Of a stretch of 64,000 bases of DNA, positions 8,298 through 16,493 are shown piece by piece. The stretch lies in contig JAFAZH010000058.1 of the NCBI GenBank assembly GCA_019239895.1, positions 1 through 64,000 of the forward strand, written 5' to 3'. Origin of the DNA: Abditibacteriaceae bacterium (lineage in GTDB: Bacteria; Armatimonadota; Abditibacteriia; Abditibacteriales; Abditibacteriaceae). Every line of letters starts with the position of its first letter. Position 1 is the stretch's first letter. Under the pieces are notes generated by a model. The model did not search any database. It saw nothing but the letters and a program-made list of their open reading frames with translations, and was not told where the DNA came from. The translations under genes were made by a program, and so were the position numbers.

Positions 8298-8663
8298 CTA
8301 CCGACTACCGCTCTGCCAGCGACCCTTGTGGTCGCGCTGCCAGGTGTCGGTGCCAATATCAGAGCTTTGTAAGACTACCGTATCATTACCCTGCCAGTGC
8401 ATACTCCAGCGCATCCGGGCGGCGGCATGGGTCTGCTGCTGGTAGAGAATCTTACCTTGCCTGTCCTGGATAGCGAATTTTACGCACCCATAAGTTACCG
8501 GATCACTGTGGCTGGTATTAATACTCGTGACCAGCAATAGTTTGCCGTCGGGCGATGGCAGCGGCGGAGCAGGCGTGGAGGCTCGTGAATTACCACACCC
8601 ACTCATCAGGCCGCTCCCAACTACCATAGCGCACAGTAGCGCCAGTCGTTGGATAGCCAGCAT
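8298..8663 (-). CDS. Small lipoprotein, unknown
   Basis: About 121 aa with a type II signal peptide: MLAIQRLALLCAMVVG then lipobox LMSGC, so the mature protein starts at Cys and is lipid-anchored. The rest is beta-rich (KLLLVTSINTSHSDPVTYGC; KFAIQDRQGKILYQQQTHAAA; NDTVVLQSSDIGTDTW). The start at 8663 is chosen so that the signal peptide begins at Met; a longer frame to 8771 only adds an implausible leader. Function unknown. Confidence 0.65.
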   Translation of the reverse strand: MLAIQRLALLCAMVVGSGLMSGCGNSRASTPAPPLPSPDGKLLLVTSINTSHSDPVTYGCVKFAIQDRQGKILYQQQTHAAARMRWSMHWQGNDTVVLQSSDIGTDTWQRDHKGRWQSGSR

Positions 8664-8907
8664 TAAGCTGTGTCCATAGTGGCTACTTGCTCGTTTTGGT
8701 GACGGCTCGACCCAGCATGATCCAGAGTCATTCAGACAATACCAATTGCAAATCCAGGCGTTGTTCAGCAAGACCTCTCCTTAATGAATGCCTTCTATTT
8801 GATATTCTATGGGGCGTTACGGCGGGTCTCAAGCACTCAGGTGCTTGGGATGATCCTCTGGCCATGAATATCGGACGACAGCATTGAGATAACTGATTAA
8901 GATGACT

Positions 8908-9366
8908 TTATGCGGTTTGTTTATACAGGCGTACGAAGTCTGCTATGGCTGGTCGGATGGGCGGACTGAGGTTAGAGGGAATGGCTTCAATATCAAAAAA
9001 CCTCAACTCTTCGGCTTCGTGATTACCTTGCAAGTCACCCGCTAACTCATGGCTGATGTAAATGATGGAGACATTAAACACCTGGTCGCCATTGGGGTAT
9101 TCGTAAAACATTTCCGGCCCGGAGTAGATGCCGAATAAGCTCAACTGCCCCAGGGTGAGGCCAGTTTCTTCCCGCACTTCGCGGCGGGCCGTGGCTTCTA
9201 TGGTTTCTCCGGGTTCCATCGCGCCGCCGGGAATACCCCACAAGCCATTATCCGTGCGATGCTGCATCAATAACTGGTTTTGATGCGACACAATGAGCAC
9301 CCCCGCGCCGACCGTAATCAGTGGGCGATGGCCCACCAACTGCCGTAACTCTTCCAGGTAGCTCAT
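8908..9366 (-). CDS. Nudix hydrolase
   Basis: About 152 aa from the Met of MSYLEELRQLVGHRPL. The Nudix box is complete: GAMEPGETIEATARREVREE followed by TGL, with the metal-binding Glu residues in REVREE. The family cleaves nucleoside diphosphates linked to another group, releasing mono-phosphate products; substrate unknown. The order MSYLEELR...GAGVLI...NGLWGIPGG is typical of MutT/ADP-ribose-pyrophosphatase-like housecleaning enzymes. A longer frame to 9447 overlaps the upstream membrane protein gene and is not preferred. Confidence 0.9.
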   Translation of the reverse strand: MSYLEELRQLVGHRPLITVGAGVLIVSHQNQLLMQHRTDNGLWGIPGGAMEPGETIEATARREVREETGLTLGQLSLFGIYSGPEMFYEYPNGDQVFNVSIIYISHELAGDLQGNHEAEELRFFDIEAIPSNLSPPIRPAIADFVRLYKQTA

Positions 9367-9406
9367 GTAATGGTGTCCTGAATTCAAGGGTAGCCGCGCA
9401 CGCTTT

Positions 9407-9697
9407 TTACGGGTTGCGATGAAGCAGACAGAGGCCATGCACCCCAATGGCGGCCACTAGTGCGCCAAGGAGCACCCCAACTCCATCAGCAAAGCAGTTG
9501 ATGCGGAAAGCGTGCTGGTAGGTATCGGCAATGATGAGGGCGTGCATGTCGTGGGAAGTGCGTGCCAGATGCTCCCAGCGTGCAAATGAGCGATTAAGGG
9601 AAGCCCAGTCTTGCAGCAGGTAGTAGCCGCTGACTGCCACTGCGACGTAACCGGGCAGCACGCCGCACAACCAAAGAGCCAGGACTTTCCCAGGCAT
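9407..9697 (-). CDS. Small membrane protein, two helices
   Basis: 96 aa with an N-terminal helix (LALWLCGVLPGYVAVAVSGYYLL) and a C-terminal helix (GVGVLLGALVAAIGVHGLCLL) around a polar loop of about 40 residues. The loop probably faces the periplasm, since the termini carry the basic residues. No family recognised. It lies 41 bp before the Nudix gene on the same strand and 30 bp after the DUF1080 gene, so the three may share a transcript. Confidence 0.55.
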   Translation of the reverse strand: MPGKVLALWLCGVLPGYVAVAVSGYYLLQDWASLNRSFARWEHLARTSHDMHALIIADTYQHAFRINCFADGVGVLLGALVAAIGVHGLCLLHRNP

Positions 9698-9727
9698 AAT
9701 TAAACTGCTAAAGAAATCACACGCTCC

Positions 9728-10372
9728 TCAGCGCGGCTCATAGGTGGGCGAGCCTTCTAAGGGCAACTCCACCGCCCAGATATTGCGATAGGCCACCAGG
9801 TTACTGTGATCTTGCAGCAAGAGGGGGCCAGGTTCGCCCACGCGCTCATCAATGGCCGCGCCTGTGACGCCGGGGAGTTCGATATTGTTATGAATCACAC
9901 AGCCATTGAAGAGCAGGGTCAACCGCGCGCCTGCTTCAATTTGCTGGGCATCGCTGACGCGGGGCGCGCGAAAAATCACATCATAAGTTTGCCATTCTAA
10001 AGGTGGCTTGCAGGCATTCACCAGGGGTGCAAATTGGTTGTAAATCGCACCGCAGTCGCCCTTGCCGGGGATGTTGATGCCATAGGAATCAAGCACCTGA
10101 ATTTCATAGCGTCCTTGCAGAAAGACACCACTGTTGCCTTTGCCCTGTCCCCGCGCTTCGGGCATATCGGGGCAGCGAAATTCAAGATGCAGATAAAAAT
10201 CGGTGAACCGCTGCGTGGTCATAATGTCGCCGGTGCCCGGCACAACGTGTAAAACACCATCTTCGACTTTCCAGCCCGCGGGCCTGCCGTCGCGGGTTGT
10301 CCAATTACTAACATCTTGCCCGTTGAAGAGCCGCAGGGCTTGGTTTGGCGGTGTAGCATTAAGCGTGTCCAT
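9728..10372 (-). CDS. DUF1080-family (3-keto-disaccharide hydrolase-like) protein
   Basis: A 214-aa single-domain protein of the DUF1080 / 3-keto-glucoside hydrolase family, a concanavalin-like jelly roll: LFNGQDVSNWTTRDG, W-x-VEDGVLHV, then FYLHLEFRCP, GNSGVFLQGRYEIQVLDSYG, and YNQFAPLVNACKPPLEWQTYDVIFRAPR. These are the usual family signatures. Members act on oxidised sugars or bind glycans and are very numerous in Planctomycetes and Armatimonadetes. No signal peptide is visible, so this copy is predicted cytoplasmic, which is less usual. Confidence 0.85.
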   Translation of the reverse strand: MDTLNATPPNQALRLFNGQDVSNWTTRDGRPAGWKVEDGVLHVVPGTGDIMTTQRFTDFYLHLEFRCPDMPEARGQGKGNSGVFLQGRYEIQVLDSYGINIPGKGDCGAIYNQFAPLVNACKPPLEWQTYDVIFRAPRVSDAQQIEAGARLTLLFNGCVIHNNIELPGVTGAAIDERVGEPGPLLLQDHSNLVAYRNIWAVELPLEGSPTYEPR

Positions 10373-10455
10373 AATATAAATCCTTGCAATCTGAATTAGG
10401 GGTGTCCGTCATTATGACAGTTTCGCCGGGTGCTATTCCGTCTGCCAGCTCAATA

Positions 10456-11400
10456 TCAGGCGTATTGATAAAGTACCTCGCGCAGCGCGTGGAAGAGATC
10501 AATGGACGCATCAATCTCGTCTTTGCGGATAGACACGCTCTCGATGTTCAAGCCCAATGGCAACGTTTTAGCGTAATTCTGCCCCAGTATCTCCTTTAAA
10601 TTGGCGCAGCATAGCTCGATAGATTTCGCCAGAGGTGACGCCGCCTCTAGGATAGCTTGCTCGGTGGAGGGAGGAATAGCGATGCCCAACCACTTCATAA
10701 ATTGCATCGTCCTGGGGTTTCCGCATGGTGTAAAGGTGAGAATGATACGGCGGGGCACTACCCCTCGCTCATGGCAGTCGCGGGTATAATCCTCCAGCAT
10801 TTTGATGGTCGCTGCCGGGGAGTAAACGGCCTGCGAGATAAAGAACTGGCAACCCGCTGCGGCCTTTTCTATCATTCGCACGCTCTCACTGCGCGGTGGT
10901 TGGTGGCGTTCTGCGATAGCCACGCCCCCAAGGGTAAAGCCGCTGGGATGCGCGGCTGCCATCTGTGTCGCCCCTGTCAGTAATAGAGCTTCTGGCGGGC
11001 GTGTGATATTGCGTGATGTTGGCAGTCCCACCAGGGAAAGATAGCGAATCCCATATTGCCCCGCGCTCTGGTCTAACCACGCTTGCCAGGACGCGGCGTC
11101 CATCTGCCCGACATATTTGTAATTGACGGCGGGCAAACCGGTGCGCTCATGCAGCAGTTGGGAGTAGCGACGCGTGTCAATAGTCGGCAGGAAAGGAAAT
11201 GGGCGTGGCTCCTCGGTGCGCGCACTTTCATCCTGCACATCATAAACCACCAGCCCATCGAGCGGCAGGGCCTGGACGCGGTCAATGAGCTTGCTGGCCG
11301 CATTCTCAATATCTTCTGCACTGGCACTGGCCCGTGGCGGCGTGGTGCCATAGAGCAACACCGGTTGGGTGGGATCAAATAACTTCGTTTCAATACTCAT
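10456..11400 (-). CDS. Methylenetetrahydrofolate reductase-family protein
   Basis: A 314-aa protein with a TIM-barrel plan like MetF: LDGLVVYDVQDES, LPAVNYKYVGQMD, IRYLSLVGLPTSRN, GFTLGGVAIAERH, then GCQFFISQAVYSPAATIKML, which matches the MetF 'aaGa.f.iTQ..fd' segment with SQ in place of TQ. The Glu of the usual N-terminal 'EffPPk' is not obvious. A side branch of the family seems likely, so calling it metF would be unsafe. It lies alone, 83 bp upstream of the DUF1080 gene. Confidence 0.7.
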   Translation of the reverse strand: MSIETKLFDPTQPVLLYGTTPPRASASAEDIENAASKLIDRVQALPLDGLVVYDVQDESARTEEPRPFPFLPTIDTRRYSQLLHERTGLPAVNYKYVGQMDAASWQAWLDQSAGQYGIRYLSLVGLPTSRNITRPPEALLLTGATQMAAAHPSGFTLGGVAIAERHQPPRSESVRMIEKAAAGCQFFISQAVYSPAATIKMLEDYTRDCHERGVVPRRIILTFTPCGNPRTMQFMKWLGIAIPPSTEQAILEAASPLAKSIELCCANLKEILGQNYAKTLPLGLNIESVSIRKDEIDASIDLFHALREVLYQYA

Positions 11401-11496
11401 GGAAAAGGGGTGACGTAGCTACATAAAATGTGCAGTGTCTCCTGCACCTGCGTCCAAGGCACCCACAAGGGATGCCCCTACAACCTGCTCACCATC

Positions 11497-12783
11497 TCAA
11501 GGTTTCTTTATCGTCGCCCCGGTCTTTGGCGCAGGGGCGGGGACTGCCACTTTCGGCGGTGCTGGATGAGGCGGCGAGATGGCACTGCGTGGTGTAATGG
11601 TGAAGCTGCCTGCGATGTAGCTCTTGTAGCGGTCGGGCAGGCGCAGGTTGATTTGGCCGGGCGTCTTCCCATTCTGCGTTTTGCCGAAGTGTAGGTTCAT
11701 CGAGTATTTGCCCATAAACATCACGCGCTTGCTCTGAGCCGGACTGGGGCCGGTTGACCATTCCATAAAAATATGCGGAATAATAGTGCCGAGGGGCGTT
11801 TGCGGTTTGACATGGTAGCTCTTGCCATCCAATTTCTCCCCCGTGTTCAGGAAGAGAAAAATTCTCAGATCGCGAGCTGGAATCGGCCCCTGACCCTGGC
11901 TAAAGGTCAGCACACCATTGGATTCCATTACCACTTTATCAACATTGAACGGTTGCCCGTAAATACTGCCCTTAACAGGTTGCGTGGGCAGGGGTGCATT
12001 ACTGATGTCGGACGCGGGCGTGGTGGCGGGCGGGCCGTTCCAGGCGGGTTCAGGGTCTTGCGGATCGGGCGTGATGGCAAAGGTGCCCGCGATAAAGCTT
12101 TTATCCATATCGGGCAGGCGCAGGTTAATCTGGCCGGGTAGGGTGCCGTGCTGGGGCTGGCCAAATTGCAGGCGCAGGGAAAACTTGTCGCTATAATAGA
12201 CGCTCTGCGGCATGGCCTGGCCGGGCGGCGTCCAACTCATGTGGACGCCCACGACGCCCAGTTGAGCGCCGGTTGGCCCACTGTACAAGTGCTGCTTCTG
12301 CCAGTCAGGAGTGCCCATCGTCGCCGGGCGCACCAGGAAGGTGCGGCCTGGTAGTTTCTCGCCACTTTTCAGGGTGATATGCACTGCAACTTCGCGGGTG
12401 TTATTGAAGACCTGGCCTTGCCGCAGCGTCAGATGATACTGCGTGACCTCAGTCACTTGTTTGCCCCGCGACATCATGGGGCTGGTGCTGGTTTGAAGTT
12501 GAGCCTTCTCCACCGTGAACTTCTGCTGATGCACCGTGCCCGCTGCCGGTTGCGCGGGGAGGGGAGCTTTCGTGACATCCTGGGTGAGCCTGGTGGGAGC
12601 CTGGGTCGGCATCACAAAGGCAGCGCGTGGCGTGCCTGCTGCACTGTTAGTAGTGGTGGTATTTTGCGACTGCTTGCTCGAATGAGGGCAGCCACTCAGC
12701 AACGGCAACGATAGAGCCGCCAAGGGTAGCCAGACCAGCGACTTGGTTAAATTATTTCGGCGTGGGCCGAATGGTTGTCTCAT
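11497..12783 (-). CDS. Exported lipoprotein with duplicated beta domain
   Basis: 428 aa. After an Arg-rich start, a hydrophobic signal ends in LLSGC, a lipobox, so the mature protein is lipid-anchored. Two homologous units of about 150 residues follow, each ending in GQINLRLPD-x-x-KS-x-IAGTFAITP (the second GSFTITP) and each containing KFTVEKAQLQ / PFNVDKVVME and S(G)EKL-G-x-(T/S) stretches. A Pro-rich tail closes the protein. It resembles surface lipoproteins of unknown role; no catalytic motif seen. Confidence 0.65.
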   Translation of the reverse strand: MRQPFGPRRNNLTKSLVWLPLAALSLPLLSGCPHSSKQSQNTTTTNSAAGTPRAAFVMPTQAPTRLTQDVTKAPLPAQPAAGTVHQQKFTVEKAQLQTSTSPMMSRGKQVTEVTQYHLTLRQGQVFNNTREVAVHITLKSGEKLPGRTFLVRPATMGTPDWQKQHLYSGPTGAQLGVVGVHMSWTPPGQAMPQSVYYSDKFSLRLQFGQPQHGTLPGQINLRLPDMDKSFIAGTFAITPDPQDPEPAWNGPPATTPASDISNAPLPTQPVKGSIYGQPFNVDKVVMESNGVLTFSQGQGPIPARDLRIFLFLNTGEKLDGKSYHVKPQTPLGTIIPHIFMEWSTGPSPAQSKRVMFMGKYSMNLHFGKTQNGKTPGQINLRLPDRYKSYIAGSFTITPRSAISPPHPAPPKVAVPAPAPKTGATIKKP

Positions 12784-12838
12784 CTTTCTCCTGTCATTAG
12801 GAACGCTTTGCTAATTCTTATTTTACTGAAAGGAGCAA

Positions 12839-13023
12839 CAGACCCCCACCCAGCCTCCCCCTTGTTAAGGGGGAGGAGGTCGCTCCCACAGTTTGCTCGT
12901 GTGGTTAGCACTGTCTTGGAATTCTTTTATTGTAAGTTGCGTGGATTATAGGTTGCGTGGGGTTAGCCGATGGTGGAGTGTAACTCCTCCCCCTTAACAA
13001 GGGGGAGGCTGGGTGGGGGTCTG
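12839..13023. repeat. Long terminal-inverted-repeat element (copy 2)
   Basis: Arms begin CAGACCCCCACCCAGCCTCC and end with the exact complement GGGGGTCTG. Inside lies TTTGCTCGTGTG, the reverse complement of the CACGAGCAA word seen in copy 1. The right arm runs into the 3' end of the Clp_N-UVR gene and supplies its last codons and stop. Confidence 0.9.
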
Positions 13024-13935
13024 TTCCCCTTCATTCTTTTCCTGCTGCCATTCATCGAGCATCTGTTGCAAGCCCTTTTCTAATTCTTGCACCCGGTCGC
13101 GCAACCAGGCGGCTCGTTCATATTGGTCTTTATCAATGGCGGCTTCTTTGGCTTGATTCAGGTCAGCGATTGCTTGCTGCAAGAACTGCTTTTTGAGACG
13201 TTCCGCGATCTGGGCAAAAGCATGATCCACGTCCAGGCCGCACTCACTGAATAACTTGACCCAGCGGTCATCACGCTCACGCAGGAGAACATAAAGCCAG
13301 TGTTCCACGCTCACTTTCTCATGCCCCATTTGCTGCGCTTCGAGTGCGCCAAGGGAGAGGATGAATTGTAGTCGCAACGTGGTATTGTAAACGGCATCTT
13401 TCGTCGGAGACGATTGTGGCGTGTCTTCCGCGGTTGGGCGATCATAGAGAATATTGAGCATTAACTTTTTTACATTGACTCCTAAATTACGGAGTATGCT
13501 CGTGATATTATTTTCTTCATGTGGCTGCTCTTGATAGAGTTGGCGGAGATGACCCTCGTCGAGTTCACCAAGGTCAACTGTATCTCTCAGCAAAGAAAGC
13601 AGAAGGTGTTCCGGTTTTACATGATTACTTTTGACGTGACGGGCTTCCAGAGCAGCTACCTGCAAACTAAATAAAGATTGCGCTGTTAGCTTAGGTGGCT
13701 CGGCAGAAGGATCAGGTTTAGCTTGTTCCACCGCCGCTAATAGAGCCTCAATCGAAGCCTGGATTCTTTTAGGGGTGATGCCCACTCTAAGGAAATCATG
13801 GGCTGTCCCCGCATCGTGCTTGAGAAGCGCCAATAACAAATGCTCAGGGTTGATGGCTGGACTATTAAAACGCTGCGCTTCTTCCTGCGCCATGAGAAGG
13901 ATGCGTCGGGTGTCTGCCGCATAGCGTTGCCACAT
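12994..13935 (-). CDS. Clp_N repeat protein with UVR motif, no ATPase
   Basis: 313 aa. Two Clp_N-type helical repeats (FNSPAINPEHLLLALLKHDAGTAHDFL; ARHVKSNHVKPEHLLLSLLRD) and a third related unit (MGHEKVSVEHWLYVLLRERDD) are followed by a UVR motif (YERAAWLRDRVQELEKGLQ). This is the N-terminal half of a ClpC-like protein without its AAA+ modules, so it may act as an adaptor or substrate receiver for a Clp ATPase, as McsA-type UVR proteins do. The last ~10 codons (EQTPTQPPPC) come from an inverted-repeat arm, so the original C-terminus may have been replaced. Confidence 0.82.
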   Translation of the reverse strand: MWQRYAADTRRILLMAQEEAQRFNSPAINPEHLLLALLKHDAGTAHDFLRVGITPKRIQASIEALLAAVEQAKPDPSAEPPKLTAQSLFSLQVAALEARHVKSNHVKPEHLLLSLLRDTVDLGELDEGHLRQLYQEQPHEENNITSILRNLGVNVKKLMLNILYDRPTAEDTPQSSPTKDAVYNTTLRLQFILSLGALEAQQMGHEKVSVEHWLYVLLRERDDRWVKLFSECGLDVDHAFAQIAERLKKQFLQQAIADLNQAKEAAIDKDQYERAAWLRDRVQELEKGLQQMLDEWQQEKNEGEQTPTQPPPC

Positions 13936-13957
13936 AAAAGTTCCTTGCTGGCTTGGA

Positions 13958-14096
13958 GCCGGGCATTGAAATACCCGGCGGGGAGGCTAAAGCCAACCGT
14001 CCTCCCGGACGGCTCTGACTATAACTTTGTCCTTGTGGCGTCCGGTAGGACGCTTGGCGGCTTGTCCGCCTCCTTGCCGGGTATTTCAATGCCCGG
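13958..14096. repeat. Inverted repeat between clp_N-like and methyltransferase genes
   Basis: GCCGGGCATTGAAATACCCGGC at the left and GCCGGGTATTTCAATGCCCGG at the right are reverse complements, and each is itself a short palindrome. The middle carries further complementary words (GGCGGGGAGGC / GCCTCCTTGCC; CCGTCCTCCCGGACGG; TCCGGTAGGACG). It lies in the gene gap and differs in sequence from the seven GGCCCTCACC-type elements. Confidence 0.85.
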
Positions 14097-14099
14097 TTT

Positions 14100-15146
14100 T
14101 CATGGATAGGATGTTACCACCTGAATAAGAGTCGGCGGCAGGGTGTGTAGCTCGCTCTGCGAGAAGCCAGCGTTGCGGAACATGCTTTCGAGTTGTGCGA
14201 AGGTGTAGGCATCGCCACTGGGCGTGGAGCCAAGCATGGTCAAGCTAAAGGCGGCGGCCATTGGCGGTGAGATGCGGTCGTCATTGGGCACAAATTCTAA
14301 GGTCAGCGCCCGTCCGTCTGGTGCCATAGCCGCCCGGATTTTGCGCAGCAATTGCTCGTTGGTGGCGACATCGAAATGGTGTAGGAAGTTGGTGATTAAA
14401 ATGAGGTCATAGCCCCCACCGAAATCCACCTCAAACGCGCTGCCGGGCAGCAGATGATAGCGGTCGCTGACTCCACTGGCCGCTGCATTCTCCTGCGCCA
14501 CTTGCAACACGTTCTGCCAGTCTACAGCAGTGATTTGGGCATTGGGAAACTGACGCGCGAAGGCAATGCCAAAGACACCGTGACCGGCGGCAATATCCAG
14601 GACTTTAAGCGGTCGGTCGGTAGCGAGCGGATGAGCCGTATCGCCTTGCACCAGCCCTACCATCCCCTGTGCAGGCATCATCATGAGGGGTGCCATGCCG
14701 CGTGCAAAATCCACCCACATGGGATGATCGGGAGTCACCGAGCCTTCGGCTGGCAGCGTCGTCCTCCCCTGCCGCACGGTGGTCGTTAAATCATTGAAGC
14801 CCTGCATAATCATGGGCGAGTTCAAGAAGCGCAGAGCACCGCCAACATAGGCCGGTGAGCTTTGATTGAGAAACATCGTCGTAGCGGGGGTGAGGCTGTA
14901 ACTTTGTCCCTCTTTGGTGATAAAGCCGATGATGGTGAGGTAATCGCACAAGATACGGATGCCGCGCTGGCTGGCCCCGCACTGCGCCGCCACTGCCTCG
15001 GCTGTCGCGCCCTGGCTGCCGTCTTGACTGAGTTTTCCTATGGCCGTAAAGACACCTAACTCCACGGCGGCTTTGAGGGCTGCCGAGCGTTGATAAGCAT
15101 TGGCGGTTTCAAAGAATAAATCCGGCGAAAGATTGGGCTGAGACAT
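14100..15146 (-). CDS. SAM-dependent O-methyltransferase family protein
   Basis: 348 aa. An N-terminal winged-helix dimerisation domain (PDLFFETANAYQRSAALKAAVELGVF ... CGASQRGIRILCDYLTIIGFI) is followed by the class I methyltransferase domain with motif I VLDIAAGHGVFGIAFARQFP, the acidic loop ITAVDWQNVLQVAQENAAAS and ILITNFLHHFDVATNEQLLRK. This is the layout of O-methyltransferases acting on small aromatic or polyketide substrates (PF00891-like). Substrate unknown. The stop lies 4 bp from the inverted repeat at 13958-14096. Confidence 0.87.
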   Translation of the reverse strand: MSQPNLSPDLFFETANAYQRSAALKAAVELGVFTAIGKLSQDGSQGATAEAVAAQCGASQRGIRILCDYLTIIGFITKEGQSYSLTPATTMFLNQSSPAYVGGALRFLNSPMIMQGFNDLTTTVRQGRTTLPAEGSVTPDHPMWVDFARGMAPLMMMPAQGMVGLVQGDTAHPLATDRPLKVLDIAAGHGVFGIAFARQFPNAQITAVDWQNVLQVAQENAAASGVSDRYHLLPGSAFEVDFGGGYDLILITNFLHHFDVATNEQLLRKIRAAMAPDGRALTLEFVPNDDRISPPMAAAFSLTMLGSTPSGDAYTFAQLESMFRNAGFSQSELHTLPPTLIQVVTSYP

Positions 15147-15239
15147 AAGTAAGCTCCTTGTAAATTGTTGCTAACTTATTATACGTGCTTAAATGAGCTG
15201 CGGTATCCTGACGCTATCTCTAATCTCTGATAAAGGGAA

Positions 15240-15417
15240 TAGCCCTCACCCCCAGCCCCTCTCCCACTGCGTAGGCGAGGGGAGTGCAAGGGCAAAGTTT
15301 TCACGTTATTTAGGGTGTAATCCATTATAAAATAGACCAGGTTTAAACAAAACGAGCAAGTTATCCTTCGTGTTCCCCTCGCCTACGCAGTGGGAGAGGG
15401 GCTGGGGGTGAGGGCTA
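15240..15417. repeat. Long terminal-inverted-repeat element (copy 3)
   Basis: Arms starting TAGCCCTCACCCCCAGCCCC with exact reverse complement at the right end (about 46 bp each), enclosing an A+T-rich middle with AAAACGAGCAAGTTATCC. Lies between the methyltransferase and PhyH genes. Confidence 0.92.
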
Positions 15418-15436
15418 CTCCCAGCCATTGCTCAAA

Positions 15437-16288
15437 TCACATATATCCAGCATAACCCAACAGCTCACGAGTTTCTGCGTCGGCGTCTTGCAACAGCTTG
15501 GTCGTTAGTCCCTCTTCCGGTTTGACGCCGTAGATAGCCGGTTTCTGCCAGGCCGGGCCATAGCCGAAGAGCAACAAGCGGCGCATGGTGCAGCCGGGCT
15601 GGGTGGGCAAGGCACGATGCCAGAGGGCGCCATGACAGATGACGAGGCTGCCTGCGGGTAGCTGTAACACCACCTGGCCCGGTAAATCACCAAAGTCATT
15701 GGCGGGTTGATCTTCGTTGATGCGATGGTGCGAACCTGGCACCACCGCGAGCGGGCCATTGGTCTCATTAATGTCGTCCAGGTAGAGCAGCACGTCGAGC
15801 GTTTGTGGGCGGGCGAACCACGGGGGAATCGGGTCGGGGATGAGGCGTTGATGAAAGTGCCATTCGGTTTCCTGGTTGGGGGTGTCAGGATAACAGACGC
15901 GCCCCGTAAAACCGCGATGCTGCACATAAGGCCCGAACATGGCGCGCGCAATCGAAAGCGTTGGCTCCCATTTCAAGAAGTCCAGGAACGCGGGATGTTT
16001 ATCCATCAGATGGCGAATGAACACCCCGCCGAAAGCACGTCCTCCCCCTCTTTCGAGATGCCCGTCACGCTCCACAGTCTCATCCAGGGCGGTGCGCAGT
16101 CGCTCGATTTCAGATGGTGGCAGCAAAGCTTCGCGCACCAGATAGCCATCATGGGCCAGGTTCTGGATTTCTGCGGGGGTGGCTAAGACTTCCACTTCAC
16201 GCACCGGAAATCCTTTGGCATGGTCGCGCACCCGATAAGTGATGTGGTGGCGTCCGGGGATACTTGATTCGTTATAGGACACGCTCAT
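15437..16288 (-). CDS. Phytanoyl-CoA dioxygenase-family protein
   Basis: 283 aa, Fe(II)/2-oxoglutarate-dependent oxygenase of the PhyH family. The metal triad is readable as His/Asp in WHFHQRLIPDPIPPW and LDVLLYLDDINETNGPLAVVPGSHH, and the distal His in LVICHGALWHRALPTQPG, with the 2-oxoglutarate Arg in MRRLLLFGYGP. Such enzymes hydroxylate lipids or small natural products; the substrate is not predictable here. A full double-stranded beta-helix core is present. Confidence 0.86.
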   Translation of the reverse strand: MSVSYNESSIPGRHHITYRVRDHAKGFPVREVEVLATPAEIQNLAHDGYLVREALLPPSEIERLRTALDETVERDGHLERGGGRAFGGVFIRHLMDKHPAFLDFLKWEPTLSIARAMFGPYVQHRGFTGRVCYPDTPNQETEWHFHQRLIPDPIPPWFARPQTLDVLLYLDDINETNGPLAVVPGSHHRINEDQPANDFGDLPGQVVLQLPAGSLVICHGALWHRALPTQPGCTMRRLLLFGYGPAWQKPAIYGVKPEEGLTTKLLQDADAETRELLGYAGYM

Positions 16289-16347
16289 AAAAGTTTTCCT
16301 TTGGTGTTAAGTAATGGGAGACATAATTGCAGTCAGGGGCGCAGGGA

Positions 16348-16452
16348 CAGGGCACAATGAGTCGTGCCCCTACGGGCGTCCTGTTCCAACCCATTGGACA
16401 ATGTTATACCATATCAAGGTTAAATACGTAGGGGCATGATTTATCGTGCCCT
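16348..16452. repeat. Inverted repeat, GTAGGGGCACGAC type
   Basis: AGGGCACAATGAGTCGTGCC with CCTAC at 16349-16373 is matched by GTAGGGGCATGATTTATCGTG with CCCT at 16428-16452, an imperfect 25-bp inverted repeat around 54 bp. Related GGGGCA(T/G)CCCTTGTGG words occur in the gaps at about 11460 and 48185. MITE-like, no coding capacity. Confidence 0.8.
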
Positions 16453-16493
16453 ATTAGACCCTGACCCAAAACAATTAATCACATCAAAGGTTC

